64,000 nucleotides of DNA, taken from positions 51,678 to 115,677 of the forward strand of contig NZ_BHVX01000015.1 of NCBI RefSeq assembly GCF_003851545.1. Reading direction: 5' to 3'. This DNA comes from Ralstonia sp. SET104. GTDB taxonomy: Bacteria > Pseudomonadota > Gammaproteobacteria > Burkholderiales > Burkholderiaceae. Shown piece by piece: positions 28,973-37,892 of the stretch. Position 1 is the stretch's first letter, and each line of letters starts with the position of its first letter. The notes beneath the pieces are model-generated. The model saw only the letters and a program-made list of their open reading frames with translations. It had not been told where the DNA came from and searched no databases. Position numbers and translations under genes: made by a program.

Positions 28973-30265
28973 TCAATCGCGCGCGAACGCTCGCGAGACA
29001 CGGCGAAAGATCAGCAGCGCGCGGCACAGCATCGCACCCAGCCACACGTGCGCCAGCGCGAACAGCATGCCGGCGATCACCGCCATCCGTGCCGGCTGCA
29101 GCGGCACCAGCAACAACGCCAGCAACACGAACAGCAGCAGGCGCGCATGCCAGTGCTGCTGCCGCTCGCCGATCAACGTTTGCATCGCCGGCAACCGCAC
29201 GTGCCGGGGCACGCGTCTGCGCAAGTGCATCCAGACCATAAACGGGATGATCTTGCCGAGCATCGCATTGACAGGCAGCACGCCACCGCCCACGAGGGCA
29301 AGCACGCCCATCCACCATGCGATGGGCCAGTCTGCCGGCAGCCAGGATGCGACCAGGCCCAGCATGGCGACCGTCAGCCACGCAACGGTGGCCGCCAGCC
29401 ACAATCGCCAGCCCGGATCGTGCCGGCGACGGGCGCTGCATACCGCTCGCACGCCAATGGCCGCCAATGCGGCCAGCGCCAGCCAGGCCCACGTCTGCCA
29501 CAGCACCACGGCACCGAGCCAACCGCTCAGGCTGCCGAGTACGCTTCCAAGCAACAGCGGCGCCCACAGCCACCCCGGCAACAGCCGATGCCAGCGGTCC
29601 GGCAGACGGCCTGTTTGCCAGAACATCGGCAGCACGGTCGACGCCACACCCGCCACCAGCGTCGCCAGCCAGCCGCCGAGGCCCCAGCCGACATGCAGAT
29701 CCAGCAACACGAGCGATGGCGCAAACCGCCCGCTGCCCAATGCCGTGCCAAGCGTCGCACCGCTGGCCAGCGTCGCCAGCAACGCCCAGCCGATGCGGCG
29801 CAGCGTGCGCAAGGTTGCGTGTGCATTGCGCGGATGCGCGACGTGCGTACCCGCCAGGATGATCAACACCGCAGGCACCGCCAGCAACGGCGCGCCCAAC
29901 CACGCAGCCAACCCGAATGCCCGAGGCTCACCGCCAAGGAAGCCCGTTGCCAGTGCAACTACCGTTGCCACGCAGGTTACCGCCACCCACGGCGACACCC
30001 ACTTCGCACCACGCACCTGCACGCCCGCCACTACGGGAAACATCTGGAACAACGCGCCCAGCATCGCGGGCAAGAGCATGCCGACCGCCAGCACGTGAAC
30101 CAATGCAAGCAACAGCGGCGCAAAGCGATCAGGTACCCCCGCAGACGGCCCCAGCGCCAGCAGAAGGCCAGCCGCCGCCCCAACCCACGGCACGGGCAAC
30201 AGGCAGCCGAACACCACGCCGGCTGGCGGCATGCGTTCGTAGAACAGCGTGGGTATGGTTGGCAT
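28973..30265 (-). CDS. NnrS-like polytopic membrane protein
   Basis: A 430-residue, very hydrophobic protein with about twelve predicted helices. Two histidine-containing helices stand out: LVHVLAVGMLLPAMLG (His57) and LLDLHVGWGLGGWLATL (His191). They resemble heme-copper-oxidase-like helices found in NnrS, a heme-copper membrane protein linked to nitric-oxide metabolism. The similarity is by eye only. It heads the operon with ubiU, ubiV, ubiT and the DGC gene. I chose the ATG at 30265. A TTG at 30289 is in frame, and neither has a strong ribosome site. A Dnr-like half-perfect box lies about 60 bases upstream. A role in NO handling or as a quinone-linked heme protein is an inference. Confidence 0.65.
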   Translation of the reverse strand: MPTIPTLFYERMPPAGVVFGCLLPVPWVGAAAGLLLALGPSAGVPDRFAPLLLALVHVLAVGMLLPAMLGALFQMFPVVAGVQVRGAKWVSPWVAVTCVATVVALATGFLGGEPRAFGLAAWLGAPLLAVPAVLIILAGTHVAHPRNAHATLRTLRRIGWALLATLASGATLGTALGSGRFAPSLVLLDLHVGWGLGGWLATLVAGVASTVLPMFWQTGRLPDRWHRLLPGWLWAPLLLGSVLGSLSGWLGAVVLWQTWAWLALAALAAIGVRAVCSARRRHDPGWRLWLAATVAWLTVAMLGLVASWLPADWPIAWWMGVLALVGGGVLPVNAMLGKIIPFMVWMHLRRRVPRHVRLPAMQTLIGERQQHWHARLLLFVLLALLLVPLQPARMAVIAGMLFALAHVWLGAMLCRALLIFRRVSRAFARD

Positions 30266-30323
30266 CGGGTCGGCTGAACTTCTATCCAACCGACCACGTT
30301 AGCGTAGCCGCGTCTGCACGCAT

Positions 30324-30337
30324 TTGATGTGTGTTAA
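30324..30337 (-). promoter_or_regulatory. possible Fnr/Dnr box upstream of the ubiUVT operon
   Basis: TTGAT-GTGT-GTTAA has one perfect Fnr-type half site and one degenerate one with the right spacing. Its centre is about 65 bases before the ATG of the NnrS-like gene, which is compatible with activation at about -41.5 for a start near 30289. It overlaps a 14-base palindrome. Confidence 0.4.
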
Positions 30338-30346
30338 GCGCTTAAC
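30333..30346. promoter_or_regulatory. perfect palindrome GTTAAGCGCTTAAC
   Basis: A perfect 14-base inverted repeat spans the stop codon of the AAA+ ATPase gene and the upstream region of the NnrS-like gene. It could be an operator for an unknown dimeric regulator. It is too short and lacks a tail to act as a terminator. Confidence 0.35.
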
Positions 30347-32663
30347 GCGGCGTGAACCCAATGGAGCGCCGCTCGCGCAACTCGGGCTTGATGGAGTGTT
30401 CCTGCCGCAGTTGCGCAAGGAAGGCTTCCGGGTCAAGCATCTCGCCCAGCAGCACAGCCTGCTGTTTGACCACCGCGAAGTCGCCGGGCGTCAGCATGTC
30501 GAGCGAGGCCAGCATCTCGCGCCACACGGGCTTGAGCGCCTCGGCCTTGCCGCCCAGCGCCTCGGCAATGAACATCTGTTCGCGCTGCGCACGCACCAGC
30601 GGCTTGAAGCGGATTTTGAACGCAAAGCGCCGCAGCGCCGCCTCGTCGATCCGATCGAACAGGTTGGTCGTGCAAATGAAAATGCCATCAAAGCGCTCCA
30701 TGCCCTGCAGCATCTCGTTGACTTCCGACACCTCGTAATTGCGCACCGCCCCCTGGCGACTCTGCATAAAGCTGTCGGCCTCATCGAGCAAGAGCAGCGC
30801 ACGTTCCTCCTCCGCGCGCGAGAACATCGCAGCGATCTGCTGCTCGGTTTCGCCGACGTACTTGCTCATCAGGTCCGAAGCTCGGCGAATCATCAACGGC
30901 ATGTCGAGTTGCACTGCGATGTGCTCGGCCAGCACCGTCTTGCCCGTGCCCGGCGGTCCATAAAAGCACAGCGTGCCGCGGCGCCGCGCGCGCAACGCTT
31001 CGATGATGCGCTCGACTGAAAACCGTGTCTCCAGGTTGAGGTAGTCCAGCTTGTATTCGGTCACAACGCGATGCGCCTGCACGTCGGGCCGCACGCCCAT
31101 GGCCTGATCGGCGTGATTGAGCTGGCGCTCGATCAGCGATTCGGCGGGCTCTTCCATTGCTGCCTGCGTCAGGCGCGCAAAGCGTGCGGCGGAATCAATC
31201 TGCGCAGGCGTCAGCGTTTTGCGCGCCGCCAGCTTGGCCATAAAGGCGTCGGACACCTCCAGCCCTTCCAGGTGCTTGCGGATGATGCTCTCGCGCACTG
31301 TCGGCGGTGGCACCTTGAGTTCGAGATGAAACTGGAAGCGGCGCAAGTACGCCGGGTCGATCTGGCGAATGGAGTTCGACACCCAGATCACGGGCACCGG
31401 ATTGTGCTCGAGCGTCTGATTAACCCACGCCTTGCCGTTGACGGAGCCGCGCGGCTCGTCATGGCCAAACAGGCTCATCAGCTCGCGCGTCGGGCCGGGG
31501 AACACGTCTTCCACCTCATCGAACAGCAACACCGCCCCGGGCCGCCCACGCAGGAACGCCTGCGACACCTGCAGCGAGCGGTAGCGGTCTTTGCCTGTGA
31601 GGCTGTTGCCGTCCTTGTCCAGGCAATCCACTTCATACAGCTCGCAGCCGGCGTCGCGCGCCAGCACGCGTGCCAGTTCCGTCTTGCCGGTACCAGGCGC
31701 GCCGTACAGCAGAATGTTCACGCCTGCCGCACGCTGCCGCGAGGCATTCTCCAACAGCGCAGTCAGGTAGCGCGCATCGGTTTCCACGTGCGGGTAATCG
31801 GATTGCGACAGCGTGGTCGGCGGCGCCGGGCGCGTGAAGACGGCCATCATGTCCGCCTCGCTGGCGTAGTCGCCCAGCAGCACGTGCAGCAGGCGGTCAG
31901 AGATGCGCATCAAGTCGCCCAGGTCAGTGACACTGTTCTCGGGCAGCGGTGGCTCAATCAGCCCCAGCGTCTCCAGCCGCGAACCTGGCCGCAATGATGC
32001 AGCCACATCCGCCGTGCTCGCACCGGCCAGGCTGGCAAGTAATTGGAACGCTTCCTGGCTGTGCGCGACCTTGCAGTCGACCATCACGGCGCGCAGGTCG
32101 CGCTTGTATTTCACCAGCGACGCAAACAGCAGCAGCGCCCGTTCGTGGGCGGGCAGGCCCAGCACGCGCGCCAGCATGTCGATGTTGCCGACCAGCAGCA
32201 CGCGCTCCGTCGAAAGCCGCTCGCCCAGCGCGTCACACGAGGCACCAAACACGGTGAACATGTCCTTCGCGTGATGCTTGACGTACTCGTCGAGGTAATA
32301 GAACAGCGAGCTTTCATCGAAGGCGCTGCTCCACTGGCCGTGGCGGTCCATAAAGGTGGGCAGATCAAGCTTGCCGACAGCGCGCCAGCCCGGCATGTCG
32401 GCGCAGCGCGCAGACAGGAAACGCTGCAGGCGCTGAATCACCGTCACCGGCCAGATCAACTCCGGCGCGCAGACGGTCAGGATGTCGTTGATATTGGTGC
32501 GCAGATTGAACCGCAGGCCCATCGCGCAGACCGTGCGCAGCGCAAATTGCGCGCACATGGAATCGAGCGAGGACAACAGCAGTGCCTGGGGCTGCTTGCC
32601 GCCCGTGGGGACGAACGTGCCGTCGTCGTCAGCGTCGTCCATGTTGAGGTTGGCTTCATCCAT
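30342..32663 (-). CDS. tandem AAA+ ATPase
   Basis: A 773-residue protein. The first 300 residues have no domain I recognise. Two AAA+ modules follow: Walker A GAPGTGKT at 321-328 with Walker B LLFDEVED at 379-386, then Walker A GPPGTGKT at 569-576 with Walker B LLLDEADS at 624-631. Both have arginine-finger-like ends (YLRRFQF and ALRRFAF). Two intact ATP sites suggest a hexameric remodelling machine, but the client is unknown and no partner such as a protease or VWA protein is adjacent. The N-terminus begins with an acidic stretch. It is transcribed alone, divergent from the tonB operon. Confidence 0.85.
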   Translation of the reverse strand: MDEANLNMDDADDDGTFVPTGGKQPQALLLSSLDSMCAQFALRTVCAMGLRFNLRTNINDILTVCAPELIWPVTVIQRLQRFLSARCADMPGWRAVGKLDLPTFMDRHGQWSSAFDESSLFYYLDEYVKHHAKDMFTVFGASCDALGERLSTERVLLVGNIDMLARVLGLPAHERALLLFASLVKYKRDLRAVMVDCKVAHSQEAFQLLASLAGASTADVAASLRPGSRLETLGLIEPPLPENSVTDLGDLMRISDRLLHVLLGDYASEADMMAVFTRPAPPTTLSQSDYPHVETDARYLTALLENASRQRAAGVNILLYGAPGTGKTELARVLARDAGCELYEVDCLDKDGNSLTGKDRYRSLQVSQAFLRGRPGAVLLFDEVEDVFPGPTRELMSLFGHDEPRGSVNGKAWVNQTLEHNPVPVIWVSNSIRQIDPAYLRRFQFHLELKVPPPTVRESIIRKHLEGLEVSDAFMAKLAARKTLTPAQIDSAARFARLTQAAMEEPAESLIERQLNHADQAMGVRPDVQAHRVVTEYKLDYLNLETRFSVERIIEALRARRRGTLCFYGPPGTGKTVLAEHIAVQLDMPLMIRRASDLMSKYVGETEQQIAAMFSRAEEERALLLLDEADSFMQSRQGAVRNYEVSEVNEMLQGMERFDGIFICTTNLFDRIDEAALRRFAFKIRFKPLVRAQREQMFIAEALGGKAEALKPVWREMLASLDMLTPGDFAVVKQQAVLLGEMLDPEAFLAQLRQEHSIKPELRERRSIGFTPR

Positions 32664-32883
32664 GGTCGCCCCCTTCTTCCCCGTTTCACGGTTGGCCGGC
32701 CGGACACCGTGTTTGAATGCTTTTCATCCTAGCGCGTTTGCACACACAGCGTACCCCGGGTGGACCCGTGTAGTTGCAACTTACACGCCCGCTGTACCCC
32801 GAATGACCGACCGCCTGCACAGGCAATTTCTCGCCATCAGCCGTCCGGATGTGATCCCCACCCCACGAAAGACAGGGCATTTA

Positions 32884-32914
32884 TTCGCAAATGGGAATCA
32901 TTATCGTTTATACT
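32884..32914 (+). promoter_or_regulatory. Fur-regulated promoter of tonB-exbB-exbD
   Basis: GCAAATGGGAATCATTATC at 32887-32905 matches the 19-base Fur consensus at 15 positions. It lies between a TTCGCA -35-like box and a TATACT -10 box, so iron-loaded Fur would block RNA polymerase. Confidence 0.85.
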
Positions 32915-33036
32915 CCGTTGATCGACACACTAGGCTGAACGCCAACCGGGTTCGGTTGTCGCAACACTGTTGCAGTTGCGGGCCTACAATACCTGTCATC
33001 CCGACGGTGATCCCGCCGGCTTCAACGCTAGGCGCC

Positions 33037-33102
33037 ATGGAATTGCTCCTGAGTCTGCTCATCAGCATTGGGGTTTCACTGATCGTCTTCGGCAAGCGCT
33101 AA
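33037..33102 (+). CDS. possible 21-residue membrane peptide upstream of tonB
   Basis: A short open frame beginning at ATG encodes 21 residues, nearly all hydrophobic and ending GKR, which reads as one membrane helix with a basic end. It lies in the tonB leader between the Fur promoter and the tonB start. The ribosome site is weak (AGGC), so it may be a leader peptide, a small membrane protein or chance. Confidence 0.35.
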   Translation: MELLLSLLISIGVSLIVFGKR

Positions 33103-33179
33103 CGCTACGCCGCTTTCGCTGCTCATCCCACCACCATCGCATCGCATTCCTTTTTTCTGCTTTCGATTTCCGGTCGTTG

Positions 33180-33836
33180 ATGATTCACCCTCGTACTCTC
33201 AAAATTCTGGTGGTCGTGCTGTTGCTGCACGCGGGCGTGCTGATGCTGATTCAGCTTGGCCTGATCGCTCCGCGCCCGACTGTCGAAGAACCGCTGGAAA
33301 TCCAGGCGCACATCATTCCGGCCGCGCCTGAGCCCATCAAGCAGCCGGAGCCGCCCAAGCAGCAGCCGGTCAAGCAAGAGGCGCCCAAGCCTGTCAACAT
33401 CGTCAAGCCGATCGCGCAGCACAAGCCCACGCCGATGCCGACGCCCGCCCTGCCGCCGTCAGACAACGCGCCCGTGGTGCCCGCCGCGCCGCCCACGCCG
33501 CCAACACCGGCTCCAGAACCTGCGCCCGCGCCGGCACCGGTTTCGTCTGGCCCGATCAGCATCGGCATCAACGACATCCAATGCAGCGAACCGCCGCTCG
33601 CCTATCCCAGCATGTCGCAAAAGATGGGCGAGGAAGGCCGCACCATGGTCAAGATCTCCATCGGCACGGCAGGTGAAGTCACCAACGTGGCGATCACGTC
33701 GTCGTCTGGCTCACCGCGTCTGGATCGCGCCGCCACCGAAGCCGCGCGCGCCATCAAGTGCAGCCCCTACAAGCAGAACGGCCGCGCCGTGCCCGTGGTG
33801 GCCAGCAAGCCGTTCGTCTTCAAGCTCGATAACTGA
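33180..33836 (+). CDS. tonB: TonB energy transducer
   Basis: A 218-residue TonB, which couples the inner-membrane proton gradient to outer-membrane siderophore and heme receptors. The N-terminal anchor helix (about 8-27) is followed by a long Pro/Lys/Glu then Pro/Ala spacer (about 30-120) that spans the periplasm. The C-terminal TonB domain has YPSMSQKMGEEGRTMVKISI and ends VASKPFVFKLDN. I chose the ATG at 33180 because the anchor helix begins there. The frame is open upstream but not protein-like. It is first in an operon with exbB and exbD, under a Fur-controlled promoter. Confidence 0.92.
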   Translation: MIHPRTLKILVVVLLLHAGVLMLIQLGLIAPRPTVEEPLEIQAHIIPAAPEPIKQPEPPKQQPVKQEAPKPVNIVKPIAQHKPTPMPTPALPPSDNAPVVPAAPPTPPTPAPEPAPAPAPVSSGPISIGINDIQCSEPPLAYPSMSQKMGEEGRTMVKISIGTAGEVTNVAITSSSGSPRLDRAATEAARAIKCSPYKQNGRAVPVVASKPFVFKLDN

Positions 33837-33890
33837 TCCAATTCGATTCCGCTTCTCGCTTAGTCTTTCGCTCAATTCAGGACATTTACC

Positions 33891-34619
33891 ATGCAGGAAC
33901 TCGGTCTTTCTCACCTCTGGACACAAGGCGATATCGTCACCCGCGCCACGGCGATTCTGCTGCTCATCATGTCGCTCGCTTCTTGGATCGTCATCTTCAC
34001 CAAGGCGTGGGACATCGTGCGCCTGAAGTCGATGGCGCAAGGCGCAGAAAAGCGCTTCTGGCATTCCGATGATTTCGATCACGCCATGCAGACGCTGGGC
34101 TCCGCCAAAGACAACCCGTTTCACGTGCTCGCGCAAACCGGCCGCGAGGCTGCGCAGCACCATCGCGCCAGCCAGCCGCAGTTGCACGACGTGATGGATA
34201 TCTCCGACTGGATCACGCGCTCGCTCAAGAGCACCATCGATGAGTCCATCGGCCAGATGCAATCGGGTCTGGCCGTGCTGGCATCAGTCGGCTCGACCGC
34301 GCCGTTCGTCGGCCTGTTCGGCACGGTGTGGGGCATCTATCACGCCCTGCTGGGCATCGGTGCTGTGGGTGTGCCAACCATCGACAAGGTGGCCGGGCCC
34401 GTAGGCGAGTCGCTCATCATGACGGCCTTTGGTCTGGCCGTCGCCATTCCGGCGGTGCTCGGCTACAACGCGCTCACGCGCGGCAACAAAGCCATCATCG
34501 CCAAGCTCAACCGCTTCGCGCACGACCTGCACGCCTACTTCGTGACCGGCGCGCGCCTGCGCCCGGGCGCCTCGCGTGATGACACCGGCGTGCGCCTGAC
34601 CGCGGTCAAGCAGCAGTAA
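33891..34619 (+). CDS. exbB: ExbB/TolQ proton channel subunit
   Basis: A 242-residue MotA/TolQ/ExbB proton-channel protein that energises TonB. It has three membrane helices: about 20-40, then GLAVLASVGSTAPFVGLFGTVWGI, then LIMTAFGLAVAIPAVLGYNAL. The last two are the signature helices of the family, with the conserved Thr and Pro residues present. It lies between tonB and exbD with short gaps. Given the Fur site upstream, this set serves iron uptake rather than the Tol system. Confidence 0.93.
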   Translation: MQELGLSHLWTQGDIVTRATAILLLIMSLASWIVIFTKAWDIVRLKSMAQGAEKRFWHSDDFDHAMQTLGSAKDNPFHVLAQTGREAAQHHRASQPQLHDVMDISDWITRSLKSTIDESIGQMQSGLAVLASVGSTAPFVGLFGTVWGIYHALLGIGAVGVPTIDKVAGPVGESLIMTAFGLAVAIPAVLGYNALTRGNKAIIAKLNRFAHDLHAYFVTGARLRPGASRDDTGVRLTAVKQQ

Positions 34620-34628
34620 GGAGGGGCC

Positions 34629-35039
<411 letters not shown>

Positions 35040-35064
35040 CGCGGGCACCCCGCGCCCCCCCCCG

Positions 35065-35097
35065 GAACCCCCATCCTTGCACGGGGGTTCGTCATTT
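35065..35097 (+). terminator. terminator of the tonB operon
   Basis: GAACCCCC and GGGGGTTC form an eight-pair stem with a ten-base loop. The tail (GTCATTTCTG) is only moderately T-rich. Confidence 0.6.
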
Positions 35098-35180
35098 CTG
35101 GGCCTGCCGTGCATTTGCATTGGGAGAGCGCTGACTGTACTTTGTGACCATCCATCCTCTTGCGAAAGCATCGCCTTCCC

Positions 35181-37205
35181 ATGCCCAATTCCGCCGCTGA
35201 ATCGCCGCCCTCCCCCGCCACCACACCGCGCACCACGCTTGTCCCGCAGGTTGTCGTGCCGGCGCTCAGTGTGCTGGTGTTGCTGCTGGTGCTGTGTAGC
35301 GTCCAGCCCGAACTGGCCGACCACGTCTTCGGCATTGCGCAGCGATGGGTAACGGGACATTTCGACTGGTTCTACATGCTTGCGGTCACGGGGTTTCTGG
35401 TGTTTCTCGTCATCGTGGCGGCCAGCCGTTTCGGCGACATCCGCTTGGGGCCCGACGAAGCCGAACCCGAATTCAGCTTCGTTTCCTGGACGGCCATGCT
35501 CTTCGCTGCCGGCATGGGCATCGGCCTGATGTACTTTGGCGTCGGCGAGCCGATGCAGCACTACCTGCAGCCGCCGACCGCCACGCCGCAAACTGCACAG
35601 GCCGCGCGCGAAGCGATGCTCACCACCTTCTTCCATTGGGGCCTGCATGCCTGGGCCGTCTACGGCGTGATGGGGTTGGCGCTCGCGTATTTCGCATTCC
35701 GCTACAACCTGCCGCTCACGATGCGCTCGGGCTTGTATCCGCTCTTGCGCGAGCGTATCAACGGCGCATTGGGCCATGGCGTTGATGCCTTCGCACTCAT
35801 CGGCACCGTCGCTGGCATTGCAACCACATTGGGCTACGGCGTGCTGCAGCTCGGCGCTGGCCTGCACCAAGTGGGCGGTTGGCAGACTGATTCCGATGCG
35901 TTTCGGGTCGCGTTGATCTGCGTGGTGGTCGTGCTTGCAGGCATCTCCGCTGCGTCGGGCCTGGGCAATGGCGTGCGGCGCCTTTCGGAGCTGAATCTCA
36001 CGCTGGCGTTTCTGCTGCTCGCCTTCGTCATCGTCGCCGGCCCAACAGTGTTCCTGCTGCAGGCCTTTAGCGAGAACGTCGGCAACTACATCTCGAACCT
36101 CATCAACCTGTCGTTCCGCACCTTTACTTACACGCCCGCCAACTCGGCCGACTGGTTCAGCGGCTGGACCATCCAATACTGGGCGTGGTGGGTGTCGTGG
36201 TCGCCGTTCGTGGGGATGTTCATTGCACGTATTTCGCGCGGGCGCACGGTGCGGCAGTTCGTGATCGGCGTTTTGATCGTGCCCACCATGTTCAATCTGC
36301 TGTGGATGACGGCGTTCGGCAACAGCGCCATCTGGCTCGATTCGCACGTGGCGATGGGCAAGCTCGCGCAGACAGCCACCAACGTAGACGCGCTGCTCTT
36401 CCGCTTCTTCGATTTCTTCCCCGGCACCACGGCGCTGTCATGGCTGGCCATTGTGCTGATCGCCGTGTTCTTCGTTACCTCGGCCGATTCGGGCGCGTTC
36501 GTGATCGACACGATTGCCTCGCGCGGCGCTGTGCAATCGCCGGTGTGGCAGCGGCTGTTCTGGGCTGCGGTGCTCGGCGCAACGGCGGCCATCCTGATGC
36601 TGGCTGGCGGCCTCAAGGCGTTGCAGGCAATGACGCTGGTGGCCGCGTTACCGGTGGCCATCATCATGGTGCTGCTGTGCTACGGCCTGTGGCACGGCAT
36701 GTCGGCCGACCGCGCACACTACTCGCGCAAGCTTGCGCCGGCAACATCGTTCTGGAGCGGGCAGCATTGGCGCCGCCGTCTCGCGCAGATGGTGCACCCC
36801 GCCACCCAGGCCGATGTGCGCGCCTTCCTCGCTGAACACGTGCGACCCGCCATGAACGACGTCGTTGCCGAGCTCGCTGCGCGCGGCATCCAAGCGCATG
36901 TCAGCGAGGTTGAAGACAACGTCCGTCTGACCATCCCCGATGCTTCATACCGTGATTTCGTCTATGGCGTGCGCATCGTTCTCAAGCCATTGCCGGCGGT
37001 CACACCGCGCCAGGCCGCCGAGCCCCAGAATATGCACATCTACGAGCCCATCACCTTCTTTGAAGACGGCCGCGAAGGCTACGACATCGAGTACCTGCGC
37101 GGCGAAGAAATCATCGCCGACGTCCTTCGCCACTACGAGCGCTACCGTGCCCAGCGGGCCGATCAGCGCACGCGCCTGCTGCGCGAAGCGCCAGGCCACA
37201 CCTGA
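35181..37205 (+). CDS. BCCT-family betaine/choline transporter
   Basis: A 674-residue betaine-choline-carnitine transporter with twelve membrane helices. The family signature is clear (FAAGMGIGLMYFGVGEPMQHY, FFHWGLHAWAVYG and the substrate-site stretch WTIQYWAWWVSWSPFVGMFIA). The long cytoplasmic C-terminal domain of about 170 residues resembles BetT-type choline carriers, in which it senses osmotic state. The start is uncertain: the ATG at 35181 is preferred, and a TTG at 35160 is in frame, both with weak ribosome sites. It is a single gene with its own terminator. Choline or betaine uptake is likely but not proven. Confidence 0.87.
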   Translation: MPNSAAESPPSPATTPRTTLVPQVVVPALSVLVLLLVLCSVQPELADHVFGIAQRWVTGHFDWFYMLAVTGFLVFLVIVAASRFGDIRLGPDEAEPEFSFVSWTAMLFAAGMGIGLMYFGVGEPMQHYLQPPTATPQTAQAAREAMLTTFFHWGLHAWAVYGVMGLALAYFAFRYNLPLTMRSGLYPLLRERINGALGHGVDAFALIGTVAGIATTLGYGVLQLGAGLHQVGGWQTDSDAFRVALICVVVVLAGISAASGLGNGVRRLSELNLTLAFLLLAFVIVAGPTVFLLQAFSENVGNYISNLINLSFRTFTYTPANSADWFSGWTIQYWAWWVSWSPFVGMFIARISRGRTVRQFVIGVLIVPTMFNLLWMTAFGNSAIWLDSHVAMGKLAQTATNVDALLFRFFDFFPGTTALSWLAIVLIAVFFVTSADSGAFVIDTIASRGAVQSPVWQRLFWAAVLGATAAILMLAGGLKALQAMTLVAALPVAIIMVLLCYGLWHGMSADRAHYSRKLAPATSFWSGQHWRRRLAQMVHPATQADVRAFLAEHVRPAMNDVVAELAARGIQAHVSEVEDNVRLTIPDASYRDFVYGVRIVLKPLPAVTPRQAAEPQNMHIYEPITFFEDGREGYDIEYLRGEEIIADVLRHYERYRAQRADQRTRLLREAPGHT

Positions 37206-37224
37206 TCCGCAGCACCTCAATACA

Positions 37225-37250
37225 ACCGGGCCACGCGCCCGGTTTTTTGT
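37225..37250 (+). terminator. terminator of the BCCT gene
   Basis: ACCGGGC and GCCCGGT enclose a five-base loop and are followed by six T. Confidence 0.9.
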
Positions 37251-37287
37251 TTTCCAGGCATGGATCAGCACATCGTCAGGTCGCGCT

Positions 37288-37306
37288 TGTAATGATAACG
37301 ATTCTC
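37288..37306 (+). promoter_or_regulatory. Fur box upstream of hemP
   Basis: TGTAATGATAACGATTCTC matches 14 of 19 positions of the Fur consensus. A TTTAAT immediately downstream could be the -10 box, giving repression by overlap. It lies about 80 bases before the hemP start. Confidence 0.78.
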
Positions 37307-37388
37307 ATTTAATCTGTTCGGCATTCGCTGGAAATGCATAGCCAGCCACCCTCTCAGCCAACGCTTTTCCGCCCGCCAGGACATCGCC

Positions 37389-37673
37389 ATGAACGCTGCC
37401 GAACACCAAGATGCAGGACGCACCGTGACCCGCCGTCGCCACGTCATCGTGGCCCGCAAACGCCCCGCCGGCCTGGATGCCGCGCCCATGACGACGTCCA
37501 CCGCGCCTGCCGCATCCGAAGCCGTTCAAGATGGGCCAGCCACTATCGGCGACACGCGGGTAATGACCTCGGAACAACTCTTTGCCGGCCAGAATGCCGT
37601 GGCTATCCGCCACAACGGCGCAATCTACACGCTGCGCGTGACACGCTTCGGCAAACTCATCCTGACCAAGTAA
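37389..37673 (+). CDS. hemP: hemin uptake protein HemP
   Basis: A 94-residue protein whose last 35 residues are the HemP domain (MTSEQLFAGQNAVAIRHNG, then YTLRVTRFGKLILTK). The preceding part is a basic and then Ala-rich extension that is longer than in the shortest HemP proteins. In betaproteobacteria HemP/HmuP acts as a small regulator or helper of heme-uptake gene expression, so calling it a transporter would be misleading. It stands alone, without heme receptor genes nearby, behind a Fur box. Confidence 0.88.
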   Translation: MNAAEHQDAGRTVTRRRHVIVARKRPAGLDAAPMTTSTAPAASEAVQDGPATIGDTRVMTSEQLFAGQNAVAIRHNGAIYTLRVTRFGKLILTK

Positions 37674-37830
37674 CACCGCAGCACCGCAACACGTACCGAC
37701 TTTTGTGGGGACGTCTCTGTCAGGAGACATTCGGCCGTAGCCAGCCATCGTCAATTCGCGTTGGCAGACAACCAGACCCGTCTGCCGGACGAACGCCAGC
37801 CAAGCCGTTCTTTTCCCTCGCCCTGCGCCC

Positions 37831-37862
37831 AAAGAAAAAGGGCGCGACCTCCGCCCCGCCCT
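37831..37862 (-). terminator. terminator of the GlcG/HbpS-like gene
   Basis: Read on the minus strand, AGGGCG and CGCCCT pair around a loop and are followed by TTTTTCTTT. It lies 30 bases beyond the stop of the heme-binding protein gene. Confidence 0.75.
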
Positions 37863-37892
37863 TCACTTTGATTCGCTTGATGTGACTGCGTA

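Larger units (their letters stand above)
32664..33179. other. long intergenic region with iron-responsive promoter
   Basis: This separates the AAA+ gene from tonB. It contains a near-palindrome GTGTA-GTTGCAAC-TTACAC at 32768-32786, a Fur-controlled promoter around 32884-32914 and a 21-codon open frame at 33037-33102. The tonB leader is about 260 bases long, which is unusual. Confidence 0.6.

Noticed and set aside
27905..30277. A 790-codon open frame on the plus strand
   Set aside because: It is antisense to ubiU and the NnrS-like gene and rich in His, Arg, Gln and Pro, the signature of a GC-driven shadow frame. Both genes on the other strand are clear.
37674..37830. A gene between hemP and the GlcG-like gene
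   Set aside because: Short frames here have no ribosome site and no protein-like composition.
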